Shown here in pieces: positions 10,060 through 22,100 of a DNA stretch of 64,000 bases. The position numbers and the translations under genes are program-made. Every line of letters begins with the position of its first letter. Position 1 is the stretch's first letter. Source of the DNA: Zygnema cylindricum (Eukaryota > Streptophyta > Zygnematophyceae > Zygnematales > Zygnemataceae); contig JBBHKE010002990.1 of assembly GCA_037447655.1 (NCBI GenBank), forward strand, positions 1-64,000, in the 5' to 3' direction. The notes under the pieces were generated by a model. The model was not told the origin of the DNA, did no database searches, and saw only the letters and a list, made by a program, of their open reading frames with translations.

Positions 10060-11594
10060 ATGGACGCCCCTGTCGACCAGCAAATGTACTCAAGCCTCGG
10101 CCCACGTGGTCAGATTGAAGAGAGGAAGGAAAAGCATGGCTGCTGTTACGCTTTGTGAGTTGCAGAAACTTTCTTAACACTGTTGGTTAACCTAAATTCA
10201 CAAATCGTACAGTTTCGTTCATTCGTACTACATTGTGAACAATTTGTCTTTGTACGAGTGTCCTACGTGTACAAGAATAACACTGCTGACGTGGCATTTC
10301 GCTATGTCACCAATTTTACGCCATACTGTTCGCGTATCCTACGGTGAAAAACACGTTTAATACGCGTATGTTATAGCTGATTTGGCAGTGGTTGTTACAT
10401 TTCTGTTGAGTTTGGTTGACATTCGCTATTTTTTTATTTTCTATTCGCCACTGTGAACTATACAGAAGCCAGAAGTTCGTACTTTTCAAAAGTACGACCA
10501 TCAAGGATTTTACTTTGCGGACAATGCTGTACTCAATTTTAATTATTCGTACGCTTCGAACTTCAGATCGTGCAACAGATCTTGAATCGCTACAGTAGTT
10601 ACGTCTATGTGTTTCCCTTCTTTAAATCATGTTTTCCCGTCCACGTCAAATTATCAATCCGACGGTTTCTGGCATGGATTACCTTCTGATTGGCTGTCTG
10701 CCAAGTTAAACCGAACACGTGTGCATGGAGAAAAGTTGATTTAAATGGCGAAAAAACCACTGACGCTACTAAGCGATTCAATGCTTCTCTAGTTTCTTCG
10801 GAAGAGGGAGTTGTAAAACATAATTTTTTTGTATATTCGTGAAAACTTTGCCTGCAGCTAAGCCTGATTCTTTGCCCAGAGTTCGTGATGTGTGATTCAC
10901 AATATCAGCAGTTTATCACTACTTCAGTCAAAAAAAGTCTTTTACCTCCCCTCGCTTTTTAACAAGTGTTATTAATAACTTATTTCGTTTTGAGGTAAAA
11001 GAATGCATGACAGCATTGATGTTATTATTTTTCATACTGGTGAACAATGTAATTTGTGGTAATGCTGAATGCGTAATGTTATTTTTTTTGTAAATTTCTC
11101 TGTTGGGTATTGTATTTAACGAACCAGAAGAAAATTTGTACGCTGTCACTGAAAACAAACAAGAAGCCAGGAATTGTGCAAAGGATGACACCAGATAAAT
11201 TACTCATCTTGACAGCGGAAAGTCTCTATACAACTCAAATGTGCGAAAACAATTGGAAAATTTGTATGTACCTTTCCTGTACTACACACATTTTATACAG
11301 TATGAAACGTGTATAGTACAAGAAAACCGTATATAGCGCTTCCAATTGTTTCCGCACATTCGGAGTAGAGTTCCCTGAGTTGTTTTCTGCGCCTTCTGAC
11401 CATATATTTTGTTCTGTTGTTATAACGCTGCTGTTTTTCTGATGCTGTTGTTTTTCTCTTTTTTCTTCTCTATTGTTTTTTTTTTGCATGTTATCAGGAT
11501 CTTCACTATTGGTCTCTGCTTCCTTTGCCACGAGACCTGCGAGTGTGTCCTTCATTGCTGCTGCCCTTGCACCATGAATAAAGATGATAATTAA
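10060..11594 (+). CDS. Small cysteine-rich protein, 63 aa, two exons (possibly CYSTM-like)
   Basis: The exons are 10060-10154 and 11498-11594. The donor is GCTTT/GTGAGT and the acceptor TTATCAG/G; the split codon TT+G restores one frame. The first 27 residues are polar (starting MDAPVDQQMYSSLGPRG, then a charged EERKEKHG). Residues 28-56 hold all ten cysteines (28, 29, 39, 42, 46, 48, 52, 53, 54, 56) in a mostly hydrophobic stretch, with CCC-P-C near the end, and the protein closes with NKDDN. A polar head and a Cys-dense hydrophobic C-terminal half recall the plant CYSTM family, whose members are membrane-associated and act in stress responses, but the exact consensus is not met. An AATAAA lies about 20 bases after the stop. 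The two independent exon ends joining in frame make a real gene likely; the function is not known. Confidence 0.75.
10590..10785. mobile_element. Foldback MITE copy F3 inside the intron of the Cys-rich gene
   Basis: Diverged arms are recognisable: CTTTAAATCATGTTTTCCCGTCCACGT on the left, and GTGCATGGAGAAAAGTTGATTTAAATGGCG on the right, followed by GACGCTACTAAGCGATTC. The terminal CACGGTGTA is degraded, so the ends are approximate. Confidence 0.5.
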
Positions 11595-13563
11595 GTGTTT
11601 CTGCTTACACCTAATAAAACAGAACAATATGGTTTGGTTTACTAGTCATTTTTCAGAAAAATAAAGCTAGGATTAAATCATTATTGCAGTGGAAGCAGTG
11701 TTTCTTGGAGAACCTTAAAGCAATCCACATTGTGGTTATTATTCTTATGTTAAAACTTTTTGAATTCACTACTATTTTGAATGATTAAACAATGGGATGG
11801 TTGATTCGCTTGTTTATTGATGAGACTATGATTAAAACATTTGACTTTCACATAAGTCAAAGTTGTTAGCGGGTTACGATGATAATTGTTTTTTCCACCC
11901 TTTTCACGTTTTTCCCTGTTTTTGATAAGAATGTGGTCCGTGTTATTGTTTTTTGGTTGCGATGATTTTTGTTTTTTCTGGATTTTTTCTCATTTTCAAA
12001 CTTTTTAACAAGAAGCGATCTGTTTTATTATTTTTTTTTGTTTTAATTTGTCCTTATATCCCCAAACCTGACAAAGACCTTAAGAAGAAAAAGTCAACTG
12101 CTATTCGTAACAGTATCTGATCAAGATCTTTACATTCTGTCTGATTCCCCTCGTGCGAATAAAACAAATTATGAATCTTAAATTTTATAATCGGAGATTA
12201 TATAGCAGTATTAGATTTCTTTTTCATTTTGGTCTCTAACATAAGGCTATCACACTTCTTCCCTAATGTTGAGGGTGAATCTTAGGAATTTTAGGCAACT
12301 GTATTCTTTATTTACCCAAAAAAATGTACAAAATGTGCAATTTGACCTCAGAAAAGAGTGAAGTCTTTGATAGTGTAATCACTCCAACAAGTTCCTTTAT
12401 AGGTAACAAGTTCCTGTAAAGTTTACAATATCTAAGCAATTTCTACCTGTATTGAGGCGGATAACAGGAGCTTGTCTTGAGTTTTCTTAGGAGAATACCC
12501 TGTTAGGTTACTAAGACAAAGTTGACATGTACCGCAGTGCTACGCATTTGAAGCACATGTGGCCAGTTAATTTTTTCATTTGCATTTTACATGCATTCTC
12601 ATGTTCACACTAAACGTTTTAATTTTGAGCTAGAGGTGATCAATTCTTATGTGTCACATTCTCTAAATAATGTTGCAAAAAAACTTGTACCCCAACACAA
12701 ATTTTACACAAACAAGCACAAATTTTATAGCTAGTTGTACTCGATCTGGAATTCTTTTCTTTTTTCTTTTGTGACTCGGTTCGCTGATAATCATTTTTGG
12801 TACAGAGAGTGCAGTTCTAATTCGGTGTTTTGTTACTTATAGCCCTTGACCACAAAATAACGTTGATAACACAAAACTCTTTCTGAAGTCTAATTCTTCC
12901 AATGGATTCAAATTAGCCTCGTCTTTTGGAGCTGAATTATAATTAATAAAACTAATGAAAGCCCCATGCTAGTAATTTTGTTTTTCTAAGAGCAATTTTT
13001 GGTTCTTTTGTGATACAGTGTGACTGTATACATAAGTTCTTCAACCTCCGGTAATCCATTTCCTCCCATCGTTAACGCCTAATGTTCAGGCACCAACCAT
13101 AGCCGGATTCGTGATGCTATTCCGTTTGAAAGCATAAAAAACATGTCTAGATTGTTTTTCATGGGGGATTTGGAGTCTAGGAATTATGTGTTTCATGGCG
13201 AGGTTTGAGCCTATAAACTATCAATTATTCTGTTTTATAGAAGGATTTGGAACCTAGAAACAATGTTGATTGTACTCGGATCCCCACATAATGTTTGGTA
13301 AACGAGTTGTTGTGATTAGTATGAGGAGAATAACATCCATTTTTGTAAAGCAAGCTGAGGCTTTTGACTGCAAAATATCTTACCAGAACTGCTAGGAAAA
13401 ACCAGACTTACCTTTAAAATACTTATTTGAGTGTGGTTGAACTTTCTCTGATACCGACGTGTCGCTTTGTCACATCCCGATTTACAAAGCGAAAACTATC
13501 AAGAGTGGGGGGACACAACAACCCTATTAACGTACATGGACACAATAATGGAGTTGATGATAT
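11595..13563. other. Intergenic, AT-rich, no gene seen
   Basis: The first bases are the 3' UTR of the Cys-rich gene, with CCTAATAAAAC as a polyadenylation signal near 11611-11617. Beyond that I see neither coding frames nor recognisable repeats. Confidence 0.5.
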
Positions 13564-13770
13564 TACACCGTCTATCGCTATTAGCGTTGATGTTTTTTTT
13601 CGCTCCTTCAAAACACTTTGTTCTCCGTGCACGTCTTATTGTTAACCTGACGGTTTCGACTGAAAGTCACGATTCTCACCTTTCCGAATCTCAAAATCGG
13701 ACGTGTGTGGGCGGACAAAAGATGCTATAATTAGCGAAAAATCATTAAAACTAATAGCGGTGCACGTGTA
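13564..13770. mobile_element. Foldback MITE copy F4 (207 bp)
   Basis: The left end is TACACCGTCTATCGCTATTAG and the right end is CTAATAGCGGTGCACGTGTA. Inner arms are GTTCTCCGTGCACG and GTGTGTGGGCGGACAAAAG. The central part shares CCTGACGGTTTCGACTGAA with F1 and F2. Confidence 0.7.
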
Positions 13771-13954
13771 CTGTACTTTATTTTTCACCTGCTGAAATTG
13801 CGTAATTCGCGGCATACGCACGTTTTCTAGAAGATCCAATCACACGTGTGATAGTTCACACAGAAGCGCCACCGACCATTCTGAAACCCGCCCTTGAAGC
13901 GCCACCGACCATTTTGAAATCCGCTCTCGAAGGGAAAATTTATCAAAGGAAAAG

Positions 13955-14157
13955 TACACACGTATCGCTATTAGTGCTTATGTTTTTTTCGCTACTTAAC
14001 ACATATTTTCTCCGTGCACACACGCCAAATTTCGATTGGAGACCACCAATCGGAAGGTGTGAATTACAACTTCACTCGCAACCGTCAGATAAACAGTCCG
14101 ACAAGTGTGCACGTAAAGATATTTTAAGTGGCCAAACTTCTCGCGAAACACGGTGTA
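13955..14157. mobile_element. Foldback MITE copy F5 (203 bp)
   Basis: The left end is TACACACGTATCGCTATTAG and the right end is CGCGAAACACGGTGTA. Inner arms are TATTTTCTCCGTGCACA and GTGTGCACGTAAAGATATT. Only 184 bases separate it from F4. Upstream of it, at about 13868-13930, is a short imperfect tandem duplication around GCGCCACCGACCATT. Confidence 0.65.
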
Positions 14158-14877
14158 AGGAATCCTTGCGCTTTCCCATACGGAAAAAATATACGCCATC
14201 GGAAACCTTATTTCTAGTGCTGTGTATCGGTAAAAAACTTATAGCGATAACACCGATACCGATATATCGATTATCGGCTACTCGAAAAAAGGCCCATATC
14301 GGTTATCGGCAAATCCTTACCGATACACAACACTATTTTGATTCACTTATTTTATTTCACTTATTTGTGATTACGGATTACCCCATACTGTACGCGTATT
14401 ACCCATACTTTACATAAAAAACACATATAGTACGGTGATCACTTCATAAGTTCATATAGATTTTCGCACGATTGTATTCCCACGTTTGAACGTTGAGACG
14501 AAATCGTCAGTTTCAAACAGCACCGGCAACTTTTGCTATTTGTTTTTTATTTGTTTGCTACCACGGGAAGAGTGATCTTTTGCTGTTGCAAGCAACAGCA
14601 GGAATTAAGAGAACTGCCAATCTAATTATCGACAAAAAGCTGGTCAATTTGCTTCTTTCCGTACATTTCAGCTGAACATTCAGCCGAAAATGGGACGATA
14701 ATTAGTTAACAGATAACTTTGTGACGGGAGTGTTAAAGACAAGTGAGGGATTATGTAGAATAACAACGGTACAATCTTTTTGCAGGGCGAAGATAAGAGA
14801 ACTGGACAGTACACGGTTTATTACTTGCATACAGGATTTTGTTTGAACAACTTAGCAGGAAGAAGATAAAGCAAAAA
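14158..14877. other. Upstream region of the LRR gene; no gene seen
   Basis: Part of 14219-14340 is palindromic around CCGATAnCGATATATCG. The last 150 bases should hold the 5' leader of the LRR gene. A TTTTTGCAG acceptor-like site at 14778-14786 may end a leader intron. Confidence 0.35.
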
Positions 14878-17800
14878 ATGAGACTTTTGCCAGGGAAATC
14901 AATGGCTAACAGAAAGCTAGTCGACGTAGGAGCTTTTTTTTTAGTTTTTTTCCGTGGTGTGATTGTTTCTTTTGGACAGGAAGTAAATTGGGTGAATTTT
15001 GCTGACAAGATTGATCCTACAGGAGCTCTGAGAGCATCATGGTTGCCAGAGACTAATACTGACTTTTGCTCATACGAGGTTAGTACCGATTCTAACCAAG
15101 TCAGTGGTTATTTGTCACTGCTTCTTAGCAAACGGCGTATTCTTCCCTTGACATATCTCGATTTTTTTTGCAATTCCAAAGCTTACGATTGCTTTTACTG
15201 CAATTACACCTGCGCGGTTAATGGTGTTACTGTCCAGTGATTGCAGAAATTGTACAGAAAAGTGTTCAAATTGTACACGTTTTTGTACGATTTCTGTGAT
15301 TGCTGGCCAGTAACGCCAGTGATTGTATATGTGTTATTAGCCTGTCATGCGCAGTTTTGCTATTCTTCCTATAATTCAACACATTCTTAGAGCTGCGTTG
15401 GAACTTTAAGAGTTCCTAAATGAATTCATTTGCCATTACCTGTAGTAAAGAGTCATCAGGCTGACATAGCCTCTCCAGTTCTAGTTTTTCTTCACATATT
15501 TCATGTTTTGCATGGTTTGATGAATGGTAATTTTTTTTGTTTCCAGCGTTGCATGTTTCACAACTGTTTTTTGCTATATGAGTTACAAGAAGGTTGTCCT
15601 TTTTCGAGAAAAAAATCAGAGACTACCTCGGTAATTCCATTTCGTTTAGTGTCACGGAGGGAGAAGAGGCCAGGTTGTGTGCATATTTCAGTTGAAGAGT
15701 GACGAGACTCTTTAAAAGACATGTATAATGTGATTGATGACTTTGCTGGCATTCTTAGCCGTTTTTGAAAATCACTGGACAGTGCTGAGATTTGACATCG
15801 GTTTTTCCAATGTCTAGCTTCAAACAGAATGTCGGAGAAGGAATTGCTATAAACTGCCGTTGTTTGAAATGTATACTTTGTTTTGTAATTTTAAGAACAG
15901 TGGCAATGCTGGCAGGTGGATAAAGAACACTCTCGTTCATCTGATCATTCAGTAATATTTGTTCACACTCCTCCCTTAAGGCATGGATTGAACATTCTCC
16001 CTCTTTAAATGGATGGCTATGGGTTTGCAGGGTATTACTTGTGAGTCAGGCAATGTAACACGAATAAGCCTTCCTCAGAAATCTTTAACTGGTCAAGTTC
16101 CTGATGATCCTTGGAGCTACTTGACTGAGCTTCAATTCCTGGATCTATCCAACAACAACCTCCAAGCTACCATCCCTGGTGGCTTAAACAACGCCAAATC
16201 TCTGAAGGTAAAACTTTATATCTGTGCGGCCGTTAAGGTTTTATATATATTCTGTAGAAATAAGGGAGTATATTTTTGCTCAAGCTGGAGCTTTGCCGCC
16301 TTCACTTTGAGATTGCTAACTGAAGTTAGAGGAGGGTGAAAAAGAGAGAGAGCATCCTCTAAAGAGAGAGAGCATCCTCTAACAATGGGTGTCAGCTTAC
16401 AATGCCGGTGGATGGGACCGGACATAACATATTCATTCCAATCTTTCTCACATGTAATTGGCTTCAATTTTCAAATGCTTTTGCATTTGGCGTTTGTCTC
16501 TGTGTCGAATTTTTTTGACCTTTTCTGTCTTATATCATTCACCGTATGCTCTTCCAGGAAATATACTTTCAAAATAATAAGTTGAGTGGCGCATCCCTTT
16601 ATCTCGGAAACCTTGAGAATTTGGAGACCTTTGACGTCAGCAACAATTTGTTGTCAGAAGGAGTGCCGGATTTTGGGACATGCTTAAGACTTGTCACCGT
16701 GAAGATGAGTACTAACCAATTTACTGGAAGCATCCCGTATTCAATTGGGAGCTGCCAGAAGGTAGGTGGACAATGTTCTTGTCCCACTTGAATTACACAC
16801 TCTTGCGATGGATATGAGGATGGTGACAATTCCCCATAAGAATATCTCAGCTTTGCATGTCTATCAATATTGTAACCATTTTCTAGACGTCTTCATTCTT
16901 TAGTCTGTCTTTATTCTCTCAAATGTCTTAAATCTCTATTCTGTCTTCATTCTCTATTCTGTCTTCATTCTCTAGGCTGTCTTCATTCTCGAGACTGTCC
17001 TTCATTCTCAGACTTATGACTATTCAGTCAGTATGCCAGTGTTTGACGGGTGAATCTGGTCTTTTATAGCAGTAAAATGTTTGGTGTTATGGTGCTCTTG
17101 TAACTGGGGTGTTGATTGCATGATATGCAGTTGACAACGCTGTATTTGAATGACAATCAAATTGCCGGGCCACTTCCGGGTTCCTTCTTAAATCTGATGA
17201 ATCTTCAGACTGTACATTTGCAAAACAATCCTTTATTATCCGGCACTCTACCGGCTGGGTTGACCAAGATCACAGACATAAATATCAGCAACACTCTCGT
17301 GTTGTGTGGAAATGGCCTTTCACCACCAGTAGGTTCCTCATACCAACTTGGCTTGCTAAATTTTGTCAGTTCAATTCAATAGTGGGTGTTCAATGTGACT
17401 GAGGAGTAATAGCCTTTCTTTTCAAGTAATGGAAGCATATACCAGCTTGTAAGGCCATTTTCATTGTAGGTTTCTATTCTGATTTGGTGTTCACATTTAC
17501 TACAAAACAGAGCTAGGTGCTGATTTGTTCTTCTTGCCCGTTGTTACTGCTGACTGCAGTCCTGTACCTCTTTTATAGCATCATCTCCCCCACCATCTCC
17601 ACCATCTCCTCCTCCTCCCCTTCCTCCCTCACCTTCCCCACTCCCGCGGCTCGCACCTGGCACTCTTATTGAAGGTTCGAAATCAAGTAGCCTCGGAACT
17701 GGTGCCATAGCTGGTATTGCTGGCGGGATCGGATTTGCTCTTCTTGTGGCTTGTTTACTTTTCCTTTTCTATCGTTGTCGTCGTAGGGAGGAGGTAAGTT

Positions 17801-18580
17801 TGTTTCCAAACATGCATGGCTTGGCTTATAGGGTAATATATGTACCCGATAACTGACAATTCTGGCCAGTCATCACAGGTACAAAAAAAAAACATATATA
17901 TTTTTTTTATAAAGTCGCGCAATTTTTTTGTAAGAATGCTACAATAAATCTGAAGATACGCTTAATTCTCTTTTTAACTTAAAACATAAATTATGCAAAA
18001 TTTAAGTAGCTTGATGCTGTACAAGCTTTTTAGATATAATCAATTAAAAATCTCAAAACTCTTAAGTACAACCTACGAAATGAGAGGTTTACTACAAGAT
18101 TTAGATGCAAACTTAAGAAGTTTAAAAGATGTAGAATTTAGAGAATTAAATAAAATGTTAAAAATAACTTATGAAATCCAGGAGATTTATAAAAGTTTCT
18201 AAAATAAGATTATAAGCTTAGATTTGTGCCAGTTACAGCAATTATAGGGCTCGCATAATTCCTCTATTAAGCTATTTTTTCTGTCTGCTGCCCTTCAACA
18301 TTCATGGTTATGTTCAAATTGAAAGTCTTTTAAAACCAGATGACCATCAGCAAAGCTTGCAGTTTGTTCTCTGTCACAGAATCATCCTTTATTAGTTGTC
18401 ACAATGGAGGGAATGGATGGATGTGTGCAGGAGGACGAACCCATTGATATCACTGACAAAGAAGTAAATGAAGGTTTATCTAGGCCTGTGGAATCTCGAG
18501 AGATTGAAGTTTGTAAGGCTTCTCCGACTTATGGAGGAATTGGCGGCAGAGGGAGGAGTTGGAGCAGTGGTGGTGTCTAA
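14878..18580 (+). CDS. LRR receptor-like membrane protein without kinase, 387 aa, six exons
   Basis: The exons are 14878-15078, 16031-16207, 16558-16761, 17131-17328, 17560-17793 and 18431-18580. Every one is a multiple of three and every junction is phase 0, with GT-AG ends. Residues 9-33 look like a signal peptide, and 35-76 form an LRR N-terminal cap (NTDFCSYEGITC). About six LRRs span 77-245 (for example LQFLDLSNNNLQATIPGGL and LTTLYLNDNQIAGPLPGSF). Residues 268-292 are a Ser/Pro stalk, about 308-331 the transmembrane helix, and RCRRREE is the stop-transfer. A 49-residue acidic to Gly/Ser-rich tail ends at TAA. It should sit in the plasma membrane with the LRRs outside. The layout (six LRRs, Pro-rich stalk, one helix) resembles STRUBBELIG-family receptors, but no kinase follows; a kinase-less co-receptor or decoy is inference. 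The fifth exon start at 17560 was preferred over TATAG at 17578 because only it keeps the frame. Confidence 0.85.
16341..16380. repeat. Perfect 20-bp tandem duplication in LRR-gene intron 2
   Basis: AAAGAGAGAGAGCATCCTCT occurs twice in succession. Intron 3 also carries imperfect CTTCATTCTCTA-type repeats of about 18 bases at 16880-17010. Confidence 0.9.
17993..18202 (+). CDS. Atypical AT-rich 69-aa open frame within LRR-gene intron 5
   Basis: An ATG-started frame of 69 codons lies wholly within the fifth intron (17794-18430). Its codon use is unlike that of the surrounding gene: leucine mostly TTA, arginine AGA, lysine AAA. The predicted product is helical and charged, with heptad-like leucines (for example GLLQDLDANLRSLKDVEF). 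It has no recognised family. It could be a chance frame in AT-rich intron DNA, or a small insertion from an AT-rich organelle, bacterium or virus. There is no sign that it is expressed. Confidence 0.2.
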   Translation: MQNLSSLMLYKLFRYNQLKISKLLSTTYEMRGLLQDLDANLRSLKDVEFRELNKMLKITYEIQEIYKSF

Positions 18581-18686
18581 AATGGTTTCTTCAGAAGACA
18601 CTGACCATTAGAATCAGCCAGGATGAAATCGAAGTCGTCAATTTTGACACGTGCAGTGCAGTAATCCTATTGCAGCTTTACTACCG

Positions 18687-19139
18687 TACACCGTGAATCG
18701 CTATTAGGGTTAATAACACTATATCGACGCCCATAAATTATGACCCTTGAACCTAAAATAAAATTGCTAATAGTATTTTTCCTTTTAGACGAATTATAAG
18801 TGCGATTTAACTAGTGTCGTTTACAGTAATTAAGGAGGCAACTAAATTGTGTGCTGAAAAGAATGTGCCAGTCTCTACAATAACTGCTCTTTTTATGGTC
18901 CAAAAGTACATAAAAGTGTTAGATAACCGCCACGTGGTAGTGAGTGGCGTCGACAAGTGAGTGCACTCACATTCGCTAGTTTGCAAATTAGTGTTAATGT
19001 ACGGCATTAGTGCTTATTTATGGTGATACATGGCTTTAAGTCATTGAACCCAAAATAGCGTTAGTAACACTATTTTTCTCTGCACTACTAAATTCTTTAC
19101 AGTATTAATTTCTTTCCATTAGTAGCGATGCACGGTGTA
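18687..19139. mobile_element. Foldback element F6, longer relative of the MITE family (453 bp)
   Basis: The left end is TACACCGTGAATCGCTATTAG and the right end is AGTAGCGATGCACGGTGTA, the same termini as the 200-bp copies. Its interior is different: it has two facing segments, CCCTTGAACCTAAAATAAA at about 18742 and TCATTGAACCCAAAATAGC at about 19038, each followed by a run like TAATAGTATTTTTC or TAACACTATTTTTC. It may be two elements combined. Confidence 0.55.
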
Positions 19140-22100
19140 TTGTAAATCCAGCTACCGTACAGAACCGACCAGACGCTGAAGTCATTCGGTTACCGTACAA
19201 AACCGATCAGACTAGTACGGAATTTGTACTGTCAGTGGATTATTGCACACTTGTACTTAGAGAAAATCATTATGTCAAAAACGTTGAATATAGTACTGTA
19301 CTGTAAAGTACAGTACTGTACTTGTCGTAGAGTACCTCGACAAGAAAACACGCATTTTTCAACAGGAAAGCTGGTGACAGATGTCAATCATCATACAACC
19401 ATTCTAGTCGTACGGATTTTTAAAAGCCTGATGACGGCCGACAGTTTTTTTTAGACAATAGGTCAACGTCTATTTTTGACCTAAGCTTTTTCCTTGGCCG
19501 GTTTCCTTGTCGTTTTCTGCCAGATGGTTCTTAAAGATCCACGTAGATTCGTTTGTGATTTTTTCTTTATCAGGCGAACCTTGTTTTATCAAGAGGCACT
19601 CCCACGGGGTAATTACATTGAATAAATTTGCTTGTAATTAGGGAGGTACATGTTTTGCTTTGTTTTGACATTTGTGTCTCCATTTTCTTATCTTTATGTA
19701 TACAAATCGAAATAAATTGAGAAGGAAACTGGATACTTTTTTACCATCAAACATAATTAGTGTCAAACTGAAACAAAAACGGGTTGCATGCATTACAAAG
19801 GCCAATCAGAAAAAGCTGTGGTTCTGAATTCCAAAATCACCACAAATGACACAAATGCCAAAAATGCATAAAAGTCCTTGAAATACCCCTAAAAAAACAA
19901 GCTAAAGAAAAAATGGAGACGGAAATGAAGCGAGTAGAATTAAGATTGTATGCAAAACAAGCGTTAAAAAAAAATCGGTATTTTTGCAAAGTGTTCAAAA
20001 TGATTGAAAGATCGAATATCGAAACCGGAAAAAAAAATCCTAATACAAATAACACGCTAAGTGTGCCTAAACAATCTAAACACTAAGTGCACCTATAGAT
20101 TATCAAGTGCTATAAACCCAAACTCCACAAAAAATAATTGGAATTCAGCTCGATACACAACACCGGTAACATTATGTTCAATGGCCAAAATAAATAGGCA
20201 ACGATCAACGCTATTCACTCTTAGAGCGATACGGGGTACTGAACTAAACCCTGATTAAAGTCAACCTTGTTGATTTAGCTAATGAAACATGCATAAAAAT
20301 TAGTGGACAAGAGGAACAACAAGGAGACGAAATAAGTGGACCTGCAAGTTTCGCGTAAATCGTTTTCTTTTGGTAGTTTTGATGGAGGAAATGTACCCTA
20401 ATATCACTCATTTACCTTCAAAGTTATTACGCACTTGACAACCGTACATAGTGTGGAAAATATGGTGAGCATCATATTTCAAGCAAGCATACCTTCCAAA
20501 AGTGTTACAACCCACAGAGCCGTAAGAAGGCATAAATAATATTGTAAATTAAACTAGACCCATTTATACCGTTGATTTCGTCTGAGGGTTGCAAGTTCGG
20601 TCAATCCACGCTAAATCTTCAAAGAAGTGTACCCTTTTTTTTGCAGGAGTTGAGGTTGTTGTTCTTTGGTCTAAAATAGACCGCAGAAGCGACCCAAACT
20701 ATCATGCAAGAAGCTAAGCAAAAATAGGTCGACGAACAATCATATGAAATGCATCCTCCATATGCGTACACAGACGCAACAAACAACATTTAGGGTTTCA
20801 TGGAATAATCAACATAAATAAACCCTATGACAACATCTAAGGTTTGATGGAATAATCGACATAAACAAACCCTAAGACAAATGCATAAACAATGCATATG
20901 AAACATATATAAAATAACATAAATAAATAATAACACACAAATGCATCACACATAAACAAAAGTATAATCAAATAATCATTATATCATTCAAAGTGTATGA
21001 CCTAATCGACAACCCTATAATACTACATCTTTGGTCCCCACTTTACTAACCAGCATTGATTATTAATTCCTAACAAAGCTCATTCCTATATATACACTTG
21101 TGAGCTGTCAATGAATCGCTACATGTCAAAATAGCCAACGTAACTTCCACTAAGTAGTATTACATCATGAGAACCTATTACGACAAATAATCCTAACTGT
21201 AAGTGTACACCTGAAAGTCAACCAATCATAAGCGTACACTTGTCTGCAAGTACGACAACACACAAATTAAACTGCCGAAACCCTAAATGATCATCTAAAT
21301 AAAAACTGTCATAATCAATACTAAATTATTATTACACATACGACAAAACAATGTTATTTCAAATATTTTCACCGACGCGTCCGCAAAATACGCGTCATAA
21401 GCGACAACTCGCTTAGTCACTAGTAGATAGATCCACGTAGTGAACCGACATCGTACACAAAATCTCACAAAATAATATGCTGACTCATGCTGAGTCACTC
21501 AACGAAACTCCTCAAATTTTGTCAAACAATCTGGAACGTCCAAAAATAAATATCGTGTGATTGACGCGATTTCGCGTCACCACTATAAAAAATCTCGGCG
21601 GCCTATATCCGCCGTCCGTCGCTCTTAATCAGCACCCTTGATGTCGCGCCGCGTGGTCATAAAAAACCACTTGTCGAAACCTCGTCAAACCATCCGAAAT
21701 TGTGCGTACCGCAATTTTGTTCCTCGTCATAAATGCGCCTGCCAAAAATAAGTACACCTGTCCCCAAAAAGATTCTATGTACCTGCGGCGTCCTTTTTAT
21801 ATATCCCACGTGTCGCATTATGTACTTTGCGTGCGACGTACCATTTTATCTTCGTCGATTATCTCACGTCGGATCGCTTCGCGATCCGCCGTCCATTTCC
21901 TCTCACATTTCGCGCCACTTAATTACTCCATTAATTTTACGTGTACATTTAATTCCCCAATCCATAAATCCTTTCGAACCTCCACAATATATCAGATAAT
22001 TACATACGCACGCAAACATGCGTGCGCACATACGAAACTTAATCTTCCAAAAACAACAGAGGTGACATGCTCAACAACTATGAAAATAAAAATGTTGAAA

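Noticed and set aside
18640-19140. Candidate tRNA or small RNA because of strong inverted repeats
   Set aside because: The arms are the termini of the foldback MITE family; no tRNA T-arm (GGTTCGAATCC-type) or anticodon arm is present.
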